Assembly (NCBI GenBank): GCA_963573315.1
Contig: OY752147.1
Coordinates: forward strand, 806,001 to 870,000
DNA from: Entomortierella parvispora
Taxonomy: Eukaryota > Mortierellomycota > Mortierellomycetes > Mortierellales > Mortierellaceae
Length of the DNA stretch: 64,000 nucleotides
Direction: 5' to 3'
Both the position numbers and the translations under genes were made by a program. Positions 23,333-33,473 of the stretch are shown piece by piece; position 1 is the stretch's first letter, and each line of letters starts with the position of its first letter. The notes under the pieces are model-generated. The model made no database searches. It worked only from the letters and a program-made list of their open reading frames with translations, and was not told where the DNA came from.

Positions 23333-25492
23333 CTTGTGGGCAATAAGGTACTCTTTATTTTATTTTGCGCTCCGATTTTGGGATTTTGCGGCCAACAGGA
23401 TGTGTGAAAGAGCGAACAGACTAATGCGAACAAAAGACCCCATCTATTTTTGTGAGCAACGGACCGCCCTAGAATCCGTTGACTTGCATTCTACTGTATT
23501 TTGAAAGTTCTAAGGAAGTCATGTATGGAGTCGTATTGTGGAGATTCACTGATCTTAATTCCGGAGATTTACAAAACGTGCAAGGCAAGATGTGGTGTAA
23601 CGACGGTAGCGAGCCTTCAGATCCCACTCATGCCCTCAATAGATCAGTCAACCTGTACCTTCTTCCTTGCGTTCATCTTTCGTTTTTATTCTTTTCAAAG
23701 TACAGGGTAAGATATGCCTTCAAGGCCTTCGCCCCCCTCATTGTAGGTCCGCCACATTCTCCCTCCGAAATGCAGCAGCCGCACCTTCAGCTGATCATTT
23801 TAGGAAATCATTGTCCAACAGATTGGGAGGTAGTCTACACATCTGAGTGCTCTCTCAAAGCAAACAATACTCATTTTTCACAGTCACGCGTTAATTTTTT
23901 TGTGATGTGATTTTTTTTTTACTGCACGACAAGGGACAAGGGTGGGGAATCGCATTGGTGGCCATAAACACACACAGCTCCGATTTCGTGTACCTCCCAA
24001 GCCATGGCCAGCAGGGTACACTCTGGATCACCTCCAGTGGCGGCATTGCGCTGAGTTGTAAACATGTCGCCATTGGGCGCACTGTTGATTCGTGGTCGTG
24101 TACCCTACTGGTCACAACGACCATCTTGCATCGCTTGAGGAACATGGACGTACACGTTGTATGCCCTCCAGGCTCTCCCCTGCGTGCATCCCCTCTATTT
24201 CTCGTGCCCCCTCATGGCCGAGGACCCACCCAGAGTAGATCATCCCTCTGCTTTTCAATCTCCTCCCTGGGTCGTGTTACCATCTATATTTTTTTTTCCG
24301 CGAAGCCTTCCCTGTTTGGTTACAACTCACCGCGCCCAAGGTGAACGTCCTTTCGGAAAAAGTTCCATTTGGGAAACGCTTATTCTTGCGACGAACATGT
24401 AATCAAGCGTTTGTTTCGAAAGCTGCTCTAGGCCCCCCCGTTTCTTCTTCGATCGAGATGGATTTGTACTTTATCACAGATAAACAACGTTTTCTCATCA
24501 TGCAAAGTGGAGCACCCTTATTTTCTTCATCTTTCCAAAGCTCGAGATCATTTCTTCAACAGCGCCGCACTAGCACAGAAAACTGCCGAAGGCAATTGAA
24601 TCGCCGGACTTGGTTGTCTGAGTCCCATCTTTGGACACGTGGGACACCAGTCCATCCGGCACAACTAGAGCAAAAGAGTGACATGTACTGTAAAGTACAT
24701 ACACGTCCGCCATGCATGTCCACAGCAGGAGATTTGGGGTATAGATGAAGTGAAAATAACACAAGACTTGATTCATCCGGCTCATAATAATGATCCGGAC
24801 ATGGTAGCATCCTTCCTTTTCGTTTCAGCCCATTCTAATGATCAGTAGACTAATCGATGACAAAGACAGTGACACGAAATCTCCACATGCTGTACGACAC
24901 CACACCCTGCAATCAGCACGTGTGGACAGTTTATGACCCCCGATCTCTCTCTAGGAAAATATTTGCGATCAGAAGGGTCCAGACCTCCTGTGCAATAGAT
25001 CAAAACTGCTAGGAGAGATGCTCCAATCAACACGACATGGTGACTTTTCTAGTTTGGACCATCGTGCGAGTATGGGCGGTGCTATCAGAGCTCCCAGTGT
25101 TACCTGCTGCATCCATTTTGTCCCCCAGCATCCATCTTTCACCCTCTTTTTTCCGGAGCGAAATCTAGAGAGCCATCCCTCAGTTGATCAGGCGCTTTAT
25201 CTTTGCCGTTGAAGATGGAACTGCAGCGGCCGCACCACAATTTCGTCCACCTCCAACTTTTTTGTTTTTGGTGGCCGTGTGTTCATAACAAAATGAAGCG
25301 GGTTATAGGCCACACTGTTCTCAGCTCAATTTTCTTTTATTTTCTGTTAGACAATTTCCCCTTGTTTTTCATGTAGGAGAATACGACGGTTCGGAACACG
25401 TGTAGGCCTGGGCGATTGTGTTTCCGCCCCCACACACTTGGCAGATGATTTACCATCTGACGGCAGAGAGGCAGTGGGATGCCATCTTGCCT
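23333..25492. other. Gene-poor region
   Basis: About 2.2 kb with only short, unrelated open frames on both strands and no domain, splice pattern or repeat structure that could be supported. Homopolymer runs of T and C occur (for example 23908-23919). Confidence 0.45.
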
Positions 25493-25733
25493 TTAACGAG
25501 GGTCGACTCGGGGAGGTTCAGCACATCGACATCCAGGGAGGTAGCGGGCGCAATAGTTAGGGCAAATCAGCGAAGCCCTCGGCCTCCTGTACAATATCTT
25601 CGAGACACTGGCAAGAGTCCATGTAAGCCTCGCAATAATTGGGGCAACGAGGGGGCGAAGGACGAGCCAATGCCGAGGACATGATGGCAGCCATGGCCAG
25701 AATGACGAGAACTGGGGAATAGCCGAACTTCAT
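25493..25733 (-). CDS. Tiny secreted cysteine-rich peptide with CPNYC motif; second unit out of frame
   Basis: On the minus strand an ATG at 25733 opens a 58-codon ORF ending at 25557. It begins with MKFGYSPVLVILAMAAIM and ALA, a clear signal peptide. The short mature part has RCPNYCEAYMDSCQC (spacing C-x3-C-x6-C-x-C). Immediately downstream, in another frame, the same pattern recurs as ICPNYCARYLPGCRC and runs to a stop at 25493. The gene thus appears to consist of two homologous cysteine units separated by a one-base frame offset. It could be a single-unit peptide with a decayed second unit, or an intact two-unit peptide if the offset is an assembly error. No intron with proper borders explains the offset. 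No known family is recognised; Kazal-like spacing does not fit. Confidence 0.55.
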
Positions 25734-27581
25734 ATCTTGATACGGGGCAGATCTGGCGCAGGGTTATGTTGAGCAGTGAAGGAGATAAAAAATGAAGAAC
25801 AAGACAATGGGACAGGGTGACTCTATATACGTTTTTTTTTTCTCGTTACCTTCCTGTGAGAACATGATACACAACCTCCTCGAAAGCCATCGCGGCGCGC
25901 GTGCATGCTTGACAACCTGCACGGAACCGCTGACTTGCTCTTGAAAATGCAATTGTTCCCCACGCAAACGAAACAAGCGCGCGGATCATGTAAGAACACA
26001 TTGTTTCCTTCTGCAACGAACTTCTTGCAGAAGAACGCCAAGAGAACAATACACTTTTTCTTTCACCGCTCTGATGGCCTAGAACATGTGAGCCCACTTC
26101 GATGCACATGGACAAGAGAACAACAAGTTGCTTTCCCGCCGGACAGAATGTTTGCCCAATCACACTCTTCTCAAATACACACAAGATCGTGGGAGTTGGT
26201 ACTGATTTGTGGTTTGACCAACCTTCGATCGTAAAGTCGATCCATGGACCATTTGCCTGGACTACGACTTGCAGTCCATTTGGCTGCGGAGAGGGGGAGG
26301 GGGACTATTTTCTGACAAGGGCCTAAGCGTTGGGCCATACTCAAGCAACATTTCCGATATGTCGACTAAAGATTTCCCGTTCCGTGTAAACTGTTGAAGG
26401 CCCGCACCGCAAGTCTTTTAATGAAGTCCGCCGGGATTGAAAAACTTCTCATATGCAACCAATCCAAGGTCCATCCCCCTTCCCCCTCTCCCGAATGCGG
26501 TGAATGAAGTGAATCAGGCAACAGATTATTTGTGTCGATTTGTGTTGGCGTCAGTCTACAACACACGAAAGGTATTGTTTGAAAACCACATTGCAATCGA
26601 ACAGAAGAATCCTTCGGGAAGCGCCATTTTTGGCATTTCGGTACATCGCACCAATACTACGCTACAGAATAGCATGCTCGACTGCCTCTACGGCCTTTTA
26701 ATAGTCCTATCATCAAGGTACAAACCGCCAGTACGACAGGTTTTCCCGATCGGTGGAGTCCATGAACACCTCATGGACGTCTGAAAATCTTGGAGGACAC
26801 TCAATCCATCCATCATAGTACAATTCTCCAACAAAGAACGGGCAAGCAAACACTTTGCTGGGCAACTGCGTCTCATTTATGGGCGGCCCTCAAAACCCAA
26901 TCTCGTAGCCTTGATATGGGGCTAGAGATAGGTAGTGCATGCGAGACATTGGATACGGGTTGGTTGTCGCGGAGCAGCATGGACATACTCTCTTCATTGG
27001 TAACGAGTCATTGGTAACCAGCCGGTGTCCCCTTTGATATCAGTTCTTCACGCGACAACTGAATCAAACGTTAACTCGCCTGTTTTACCAACTGGACCTT
27101 CGTCTTCAGAGTGAAAGCGTACCTTGAATACGGTGTGCACTAGTGTATAAACAGGGTTTGACCGTATCCTTTACTTATGATACACTACACGCTAGGCGAG
27201 GGTGAGGAAGAAAGGTCGGTCCTGAGACTGTACTCATTCGGGGATTCGTTGGAAAGTGGACTCTAATAAAGTCGTAGTCTCGCTCGCGTGCAGGGATTGG
27301 CCCTCTAAACACGTCAACTATCTTACACGAACCCGTAGGACAACATGGAGGAAGACACTGCGATAACGCATGTCGTTTTCTTTGCTCTGGAATTTACGGT
27401 CTCGTATGGTGTAGGTAGTCTACATGGGCACAACTTGCGTCCATGACTCCAGGGCGCCATTCTCGATCAAGGACTTGAAAGGATACGTTAAGATGGAGAG
27501 GAGGGGTGGCGAACGAAGAGAATGGTGACGACTGAGAACGAACAACAAATAGAGCACAAGCAGAATGAGGCGAGAAGAGTG
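25734..27581. other. Gene-poor region
   Basis: About 1.8 kb without a supportable gene. Several open frames of 60-115 codons have random-looking composition. No RNA gene or repeat was recognised. Confidence 0.45.
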
Positions 27582-27587
27582 TTTATT
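27582..27587 (-). terminator. AATAAA polyadenylation signal of uricase
   Basis: AATAAA on the minus strand, 59 nt after the uricase stop codon. Confidence 0.45.
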
Positions 27588-27645
27588 TTACAATTTTGGT
27601 ATGGTTGTGCCTTTTGATATCTAGCTCCTCCGCTGTTCTTTCGAT

Positions 27646-28596
27646 CTAAAGGCGGGAGGCGGGGGCAACACCGCGGGCAACGGTGGCAGTGATCAATCCG
27701 GAGGGATCGGCAACGGGCTGGTACACAGTGGCATGCTCGTTCAAGTTCTTGGTGCCGCGGAAGTAAGAGAGGTCCACGGGGAAGAAGTGGCGGTTGGGGA
27801 GAGCATACGAGACACGGTCCAACCACTTCCAGTTCTGGACGGACTGAGCAGCCATCTTGTAAAGGGTGGCCTGGACAGAGGCTGACTCGTCCTCGGCAAA
27901 GGTCTTGCAGGTGACCTCACGGACGCTGTCGTAGATCTCGTTGAAAGGGATCTGGCTGAGAGTGGGCAAAACCTGCTCCGTGGAAGAGAAGGCAGGGATG
28001 TTGTACTCCCACTGAGAATCAACGCAGGTGGAGAAGATGCGGTCCTTGGCCTCAGGCAAGGTGGTGTACTCGTCACGGACAAAGTTCTCAAAAGCTGATC
28101 CAGTGCTCTTCAAGACCAACAAGCCGGCGATGGCGGACTTGATCTCAACGGAACGGCGGGTGCCAGACTGTCCACGCTTGATGAACAGATCCGTCTGGCG
28201 GGTCTCTTCACCATCCCTCCAGAAAGAATGGTTGTGGGGCTTGCCATCGATGATCATGCGAGCCCAGCGGTGACGGATGATCGAGACATGAGCACCCTCG
28301 ACCCATGAGTAGGTGTTCAAGAAGTGGTTGCCGAGCTCAGCAGCAAAGAGCTCCAAGGTATCGACAACCTTGGAGGATTTGGCGAGGATGTAGCAAGTGT
28401 TCTTCATGGAGTCAGTGGCAACGACAGCCTTGTTGGAGGCCTCGGTATAGGAGGTGGTGAAGGAAGGTCCAGAGAGGAGAACACGGATGGTCAAGTCGTC
28501 GACGCGGTGGACTTTGGTGTCCTTGTGGACCTTGAGGAGGCGGACACGATCCTTTCCGTACTCCTGCTTGTCGAGGAAAACTTTGACGTTGGCCAT
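27646..28596 (-). CDS. Uricase (urate oxidase), peroxisomal
   Basis: 316 residues, one exon; uricases are usually about 300 aa. It oxidises urate to 5-hydroxyisourate with release of H2O2, using no cofactor. Diagnostic blocks are YGKDRVRLLKV (catalytic Lys region), NKAVVATDSMKNTCYILAK (catalytic Thr), FVRDEYTTLPEAKDRIFST and ALPNRHFFPVDLSYFRG. The C-terminus is -ASRL, a type 1 peroxisomal targeting signal. The start at 28596 (MANVKVFLDKQEYG) agrees with the family. The frame stays open upstream, but that part is 5' leader containing the TATA box. It allows use of purines as nitrogen source. Confidence 0.96.
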   Translation of the reverse strand: MANVKVFLDKQEYGKDRVRLLKVHKDTKVHRVDDLTIRVLLSGPSFTTSYTEASNKAVVATDSMKNTCYILAKSSKVVDTLELFAAELGNHFLNTYSWVEGAHVSIIRHRWARMIIDGKPHNHSFWRDGEETRQTDLFIKRGQSGTRRSVEIKSAIAGLLVLKSTGSAFENFVRDEYTTLPEAKDRIFSTCVDSQWEYNIPAFSSTEQVLPTLSQIPFNEIYDSVREVTCKTFAEDESASVQATLYKMAAQSVQNWKWLDRVSYALPNRHFFPVDLSYFRGTKNLNEHATVYQPVADPSGLITATVARGVAPASRL

Positions 28597-28685
28597 TGTG
28601 AATGTGTTGGTTGGTTGAGAGAAAGAGAGAAGAGAGGCTGCTGGTTGGGTATAAGAGAACAAAGAGGAACGAAGGATCAAGAAGG

Positions 28686-28697
28686 GCCTTTTATAGG
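28686..28697 (-). promoter_or_regulatory. TATA box of uricase
   Basis: CCTATAAAAGG on the minus strand, about 95 nt upstream of the uricase ATG. Confidence 0.6.
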
Positions 28698-29327
28698 GAC
28701 GCAAAAAAGTGGGTTCACTTGGGACACGGAGGCGTCGGGCGGCTGGCGACGAAGCGCGGAAACGGACGGATTGTTTCGTGTGATTCGGAACAGCAGGTCT
28801 GAACCCACTTTTTTCTTTTGACTGTGGGGTAGCGATCTTTCCGACAACCGGTTCCGCTGTGCTTGACCAGCAATGCTGCCTTCTGTGGATCACCATTCCC
28901 CGACACCGTCCTTCCCTCATACTCGCTTTGAGCAATCCACCCTCCATTGCTTCTCTCCTTCCCTGCCGATCTTTCCACCTTTTCCATTGTCACTCGTCCT
29001 GTATCCTGGAACCCCCTCCACGCCCCGAAACCTGCTGCAAACGTTAATTTGCCGTCGAGATCACCCAATTGAGCTCTCTCAGAGTCTCTCCTGAAATGCG
29101 GGGAACCCATCCTAATCGCACCACCTTATCCCACTTTTCCCCCACCTTTCACCTTTCAATCCTCTTTCCAGGTCCTCCAGTAAAATGGTGACCACGTGAG
29201 ACCACGCGCATCTTTTCTCTTTTTATTCCTTTGCACAAGAGGCTCGAGATATATGTAGCATAAAAGTGGTTGCTCCAAATGTGTCTGGTGCAATGCGCCT
29301 GTCTGTTCATTTTTTTTCTTTTTTTTT
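28698..29327. other. Intergenic gap
   Basis: Pyrimidine-rich region upstream of uricase followed by AT-rich 3' flank of the next gene. No coding signal. Confidence 0.45.
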
Positions 29328-30643
29328 CTAGAGCGACTTCTTTCCGCCGATCACAACCGGGTCTGGGTCTTCGTCAGAGTTGACTTGCTTTAAAAACCGG
29401 TGAATCGTCGGTACTCCGTAGCCAAACCCGACCGCCACCGCCAACGCGATTGCTGCCGCCAGCTTTAAGGCTTGATATGGAATATGGAAATAAAGTCGCT
29501 CCAAAACCAGATTATATGGTACTGCACGGGTTTCTGGTCTCTCCGTAAGTGTGTTTTCCTGGTCCTGACTCTGATTCTGCATTGTCGAAGGAGGCGGAGA
29601 CGAGAGGTAAGAAACTCCAGTATATGTGGCCTTGACCCTTGCAAACATGGTATTCTAGAGAAAGAGGAGGGTTAGGACTAGCCATACTTTTCTACCCTAG
29701 CTGAGCATCTTGGCCGCTCACCCCTTTCCGCTCTCCCTTCCTTCTCTCTCTCTCTCTCGTTCCAAATTACCTTTGCAAAGTGGTCTGAGAGTAGAATTGA
29801 CTTTGGAACGTGCTGTTGCGCCTCGTCTATATTCCAGACTTTCATCTCGAAATCCGCCGGAGACTATTTTGACCATTTGCATTGTTTTAGTTTAGAGCTT
29901 TCAAAAAAAACCTCACAAAACACAAACGAAAAGGAAGCTTTCTCTCTTCTCGAAGTTCCATTTTTTTTCCTTACCGTGGCCGGGTACGAGATTCTCAATT
30001 CGAACGAAGCACCCTCTTCCAAATCCTGCAAAACATACCATTGGAACTCTCGGTTCTCCAAATCTGGTTCCAGAAGGACCGCTGAGAGTTCGCTAGAAAA
30101 CAAAACTTTGTCGCCAACCCGCCCTTTTTCTTCCTGTTGCTTTCGTCGTTTCGCCGAGACAATGGTCACATCATGGATGTAGAAAGACGGGCGTACTTTT
30201 TCAGAAGAAAGAATCGTGTGTGGCGAGGTCAGTTGTTTCCTAGAGGAGGGTAGCGCATCGAACTCATCAGGTTAGTAAAAGAATCTCGGGTGGAAATTGA
30301 GCATAGTCCAAGGTTACTTGGTTCTTGGCCATTAAACCATCTTCCATCTATCGATATTTTCGATAATTTTTTTATCTTACCATAATTTTGGGTCTACCAA
30401 AGTCAAAGACTCGATTCTGGACGAGGGTGATGATGATGATGATGACGACTGCCCATGAGAAGTCACGTCCTCCTTGTGCCCAACTCCTGATGCAGAAGCG
30501 TCCGGGTTTGTAGAATGTTGTACTGTAAAGACTACCTTTTCAGTGTTGGCCTGGGCTGCTGATGGCGCGAAAACCAGGAGTAGGACCAGGGAAACAAGAA
30601 GGGTGAAGGCATGCATCCAATATGACGGTGCTCTGTATTGCAT
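29328..30643 (-). CDS. Type I ER membrane protein of unknown function with KKxx retrieval signal
   Basis: Four exons (30643-30381, 30239-29975, 29863-29771, 29654-29328) give 315 residues. The joins are DPKLWKQLTS, ISYPATSPADFEMKVW and DHFAKNTMFARVKATYTG. The N-terminus is a signal peptide (YWMHAFTLLVSLVLLLVFA, then PSAAQA). The lumenal part has a Ser-rich stretch and a beta-rich segment around FQWYVLQDLEEGASFELRIS. A single membrane span near the C-terminus (ALKLAAAIALAVAVGFGYG) is followed by a short cytosolic tail ending KKSL, a dilysine ER-retrieval motif. The layout predicts an ER-resident type I protein. The family was not recognised; the continuity across three splice joins argues that it is a real gene. 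Confidence 0.75.
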
Positions 30644-31315
30644 GAGTTTGATTTTTCTTTTTTCGGCTGTTCTGTACGTGTTCTTCTGCTGTCTACGCAG
30701 CCTTCAAACCCAAGTTTATTCCCTGGGGTCGAGCAAAGGTCTGTTCCACTGTCCAGTTGATGTTGTTGATGCATCAGCTACCAGATGTGCCCAATTACCC
30801 ATTACATTACTTCCATGTGGGTGCACTTATTTATCCAGGAAGGATCGCAGTCATATTTTGAAAACAACGAAGAGTGTGAATCATTTCACATAACCCTTTC
30901 CCAATTTGTGAAAACAGATTCACGGCGCACAAATCGGCACCTCAAGTGAAGTGGAGACTTCGTTTCACAGAGAGAGTCACATCCTTCTTGGGCGGATATA
31001 TTTGCTGATCATCTACAGCAGGACGCAAAGAGCTGGGTCCGGATTCTGCTCGGCAACACATCGGTCAATTTCGAGTCATAACTCACCCCGATGCCATTTG
31101 CGCTTGTTGACCTGTACATTGGCCAGTCGACTGTGCACTGTAAATAGTTCAACGACTAACGTTGCAAAAGTGTCCTCCTCCTTGTCAATCCAGGAAAGCT
31201 CGAGAGAGATGGACTCAAGCACACTTGTCGACTTTGGTTCTGCGGCAAAGACGATTAAGGCGTCATAGAGTTCCTTTTTTTTAAAATAAAAAAACCAAGC
31301 GAAGCATCAGTATCA
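30644..31315. other. Intergenic gap
   Basis: About 670 nt between the ER protein start and the F-box gene end; no supportable gene or element. Confidence 0.45.
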
Positions 31316-33187
31316 TTATCCGAGATGTCCTAGTTGCAAAGGGCGACTGATTTTACACACCTTTGTTGAGCATTTGAATAGCGAAAGACTCAAGTCTTCG
31401 AGTGTCGTGGACCATCGCTTTAAGGCAGCTTTTAGAGTACAAACCGAGACCCGATGCTCGGTCAAAACCAGCTTCCTCAATCCATTAATCGAGTAAGCTG
31501 CAGATACCAACCCTGGCCACACACCCTTCTCCAGCAATCCCCAGAGGATCCTATCCCCAGATGACATTCGCAGCTCTTTCTCCGAAAATTCTTCGAAGTA
31601 ACGGGAACAATCGGCGCACAGCAACTCAGCTACGACCTCTGGTGTGGGCTTTGTCCTTACTCTCCAGCATGATTTCCTGTCTAACACCAGCTCTTCTAAC
31701 TTTGGTCCACATATTCTTAGCACTCCTTGGATAGTCTGGAAACACCCGTAATAAGAGTCCAACATCTCGATGGTCCTCAACGGAGACTTATGGGACATGT
31801 AACCTAGGCCCGTTAGACATTCGTCTGTTAACCACGTCAAGCTTTGCAGTCGGATATGTTGAAGATGTGGGCTGGATCGAGCAAAGTCTAAGAGGGCCAG
31901 ACCCATCCTTGAGTCAACCGTGCCTGTAGGATCTTCGCTCTCAGGCACGTCTCCTGGAGCATCTGGACCATGCAGAAGGTAATTTAATTCGGCGCCTTTG
32001 CTGGATGTCCTGATATTTGCTTGACAATTGGAGCAAGGTTGCCATCCAAAAGATCCGTTGCCCTCTGCATCATATCGGATAGGAAGAAGCCAACCCCTTG
32101 GGCCATCTACAGGAAAGAGGCCGAGATTATCCTCAAGTCTATATCCCCAAGGTCGGTTCCGAATCTCAAGCGATTGAAGAGTTGGTCCACAGGAACGTGC
32201 GTACTCTGAAAGTATAGGTCTTCCCATATCTTGACAAAATTTAACCGAGAGGGATTGAATGCCACCAATGTGCCTAGAACTACCTTCAGAGACCCGGTTC
32301 GTAGGATCCACGAATCGAGCCAGATCAATGTACAGTTCGCGTCGAATGGGTGGTCTCGTTAAAGACAGCTCTGTCAGATAAGGGAGTTGGGCTTGCAAAA
32401 TTTCTTGGATGGGGATCCCCAGATGCCATTGAAAGTTGAATCGACGTAGTTTCATCCCAGGGACCTCGAGCAGAACATAATGAGTTAATTCTGTGAATGC
32501 TTCCGACACATTCAAATACATCACTACGGGTCCGGGTCTTTGGGGTGAACGTTTCGGTCGCCGAACAAGAACGGGCCTTGAGAGCTTTGGCGACGACTCT
32601 GCAGTCGGCGTCGAAGGTCTAGAAAATGTCGAGCTAGATGATGGGGCGGGCGAGGCATTGGGAGAGAATACAGTACTTTCGATGGATGGTGACACCAAGG
32701 GTGAGGATGTCGAGTCGGGAGGCTGTAGTGCAGGAACTGTCCACAAGATTTGCTGAAGATCCCAGAGTTTTATGAGGTCAGATTTCGTAGGGGCAACCTG
32801 CCCTACGATCTGACATGGCCTTTTGATCAGACTGTGATAGTCGATACCCAGGCGTGGATGATGGTCTCCAATCAGGGAAGAGGAGGAAGAGGAAGGGTCC
32901 CAGAATGGCTTCTGGTTCTGCTGAAGACTGCCCTGCAGCTTCAATGTGTTCAAAAAGGATTCAAGACTCCTGAGCCTCAAGATAGGCTCTTCATAGAGGA
33001 GAATAAGGGCCAATCTAGCCCAGCGCTTGCAAAGAGTCAGGATAGGCAGCAGTCTCGAAGGTCGCTCAGTGTAGTCAAAGAAGGAGAGGATATGAAGAAT
33101 GACCTCGGGAGCCAGCCTATGGACCGCATGGATGATATCCTGACCGCCACCGCTGTCGCTGCCGTCGTCTACGTTGATGTCGGTCAT
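31316..33187 (-). CDS. F-box protein with leucine-rich C-terminal region
   Basis: 623 residues, single exon. The F-box is near residues 22-70 (HRLAPEVILHILSFFDYTER, LLPILTLCKRWARLALILLY), the site that binds Skp1 in SCF ubiquitin ligases. A Ser/Pro-rich linker with Arg/Lys at about 170-225 follows (SPRPVLVRRPKRSPQRPG-like). The remainder contains irregular leucine-rich segments (LSLTRPPIRRELYIDLARFV, LQHIRLQSLTWLTDECLTGL, KLEELVLDRKSCW, TLEDLSLSLFKC) as in fungal LRR-type F-box proteins that recognise substrates. Such proteins form large families in Mucoromycota. No specific substrate can be inferred. Confidence 0.85.
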   Translation of the reverse strand: MTDINVDDGSDSGGGQDIIHAVHRLAPEVILHILSFFDYTERPSRLLPILTLCKRWARLALILLYEEPILRLRSLESFLNTLKLQGSLQQNQKPFWDPSSSSSSLIGDHHPRLGIDYHSLIKRPCQIVGQVAPTKSDLIKLWDLQQILWTVPALQPPDSTSSPLVSPSIESTVFSPNASPAPSSSSTFSRPSTPTAESSPKLSRPVLVRRPKRSPQRPGPVVMYLNVSEAFTELTHYVLLEVPGMKLRRFNFQWHLGIPIQEILQAQLPYLTELSLTRPPIRRELYIDLARFVDPTNRVSEGSSRHIGGIQSLSVKFCQDMGRPILSEYARSCGPTLQSLEIRNRPWGYRLEDNLGLFPVDGPRGWLLPIRYDAEGNGSFGWQPCSNCQANIRTSSKGAELNYLLHGPDAPGDVPESEDPTGTVDSRMGLALLDFARSSPHLQHIRLQSLTWLTDECLTGLGYMSHKSPLRTIEMLDSYYGCFQTIQGVLRICGPKLEELVLDRKSCWRVRTKPTPEVVAELLCADCSRYFEEFSEKELRMSSGDRILWGLLEKGVWPGLVSAAYSINGLRKLVLTEHRVSVCTLKAALKRWSTTLEDLSLSLFKCSTKVCKISRPLQLGHLG

Positions 33188-33473
33188 GGTGCAAGATGTG
33201 GAGTGTAATGAATGTAAGCCCTGTGAGTCAAGATGCAGTGCACCTGAAAGTGGCTTAGAATAATTTCCATGAACTCATACTAAATTTCTAGGTTTTTGAA
33301 GTGGACTTGAGTGCCACGATCTTTTTATTTTGTGGGTGTCAATATGGTACAAGTATGGTACAGATGCAATATAAGGAAAAGGCACAAGCGAGAGGATATG
33401 AAATACAGGGTGCAACACAACAAAGAAGAAAGAGAGTGAAGCAAGAATGGAGCAGAAGCAAAATAAAAACAAG
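33188..33473. other. Intergenic gap
   Basis: AT-rich, holding the 5' flank of the F-box gene and the 3' flank of the cyclin gene; nothing else seen. Confidence 0.4.

Noticed and set aside
28597-28947. N-terminal extension of uricase
   Set aside because: No family similarity, contains the TATA box, and the ATG at 28596 gives the normal start.
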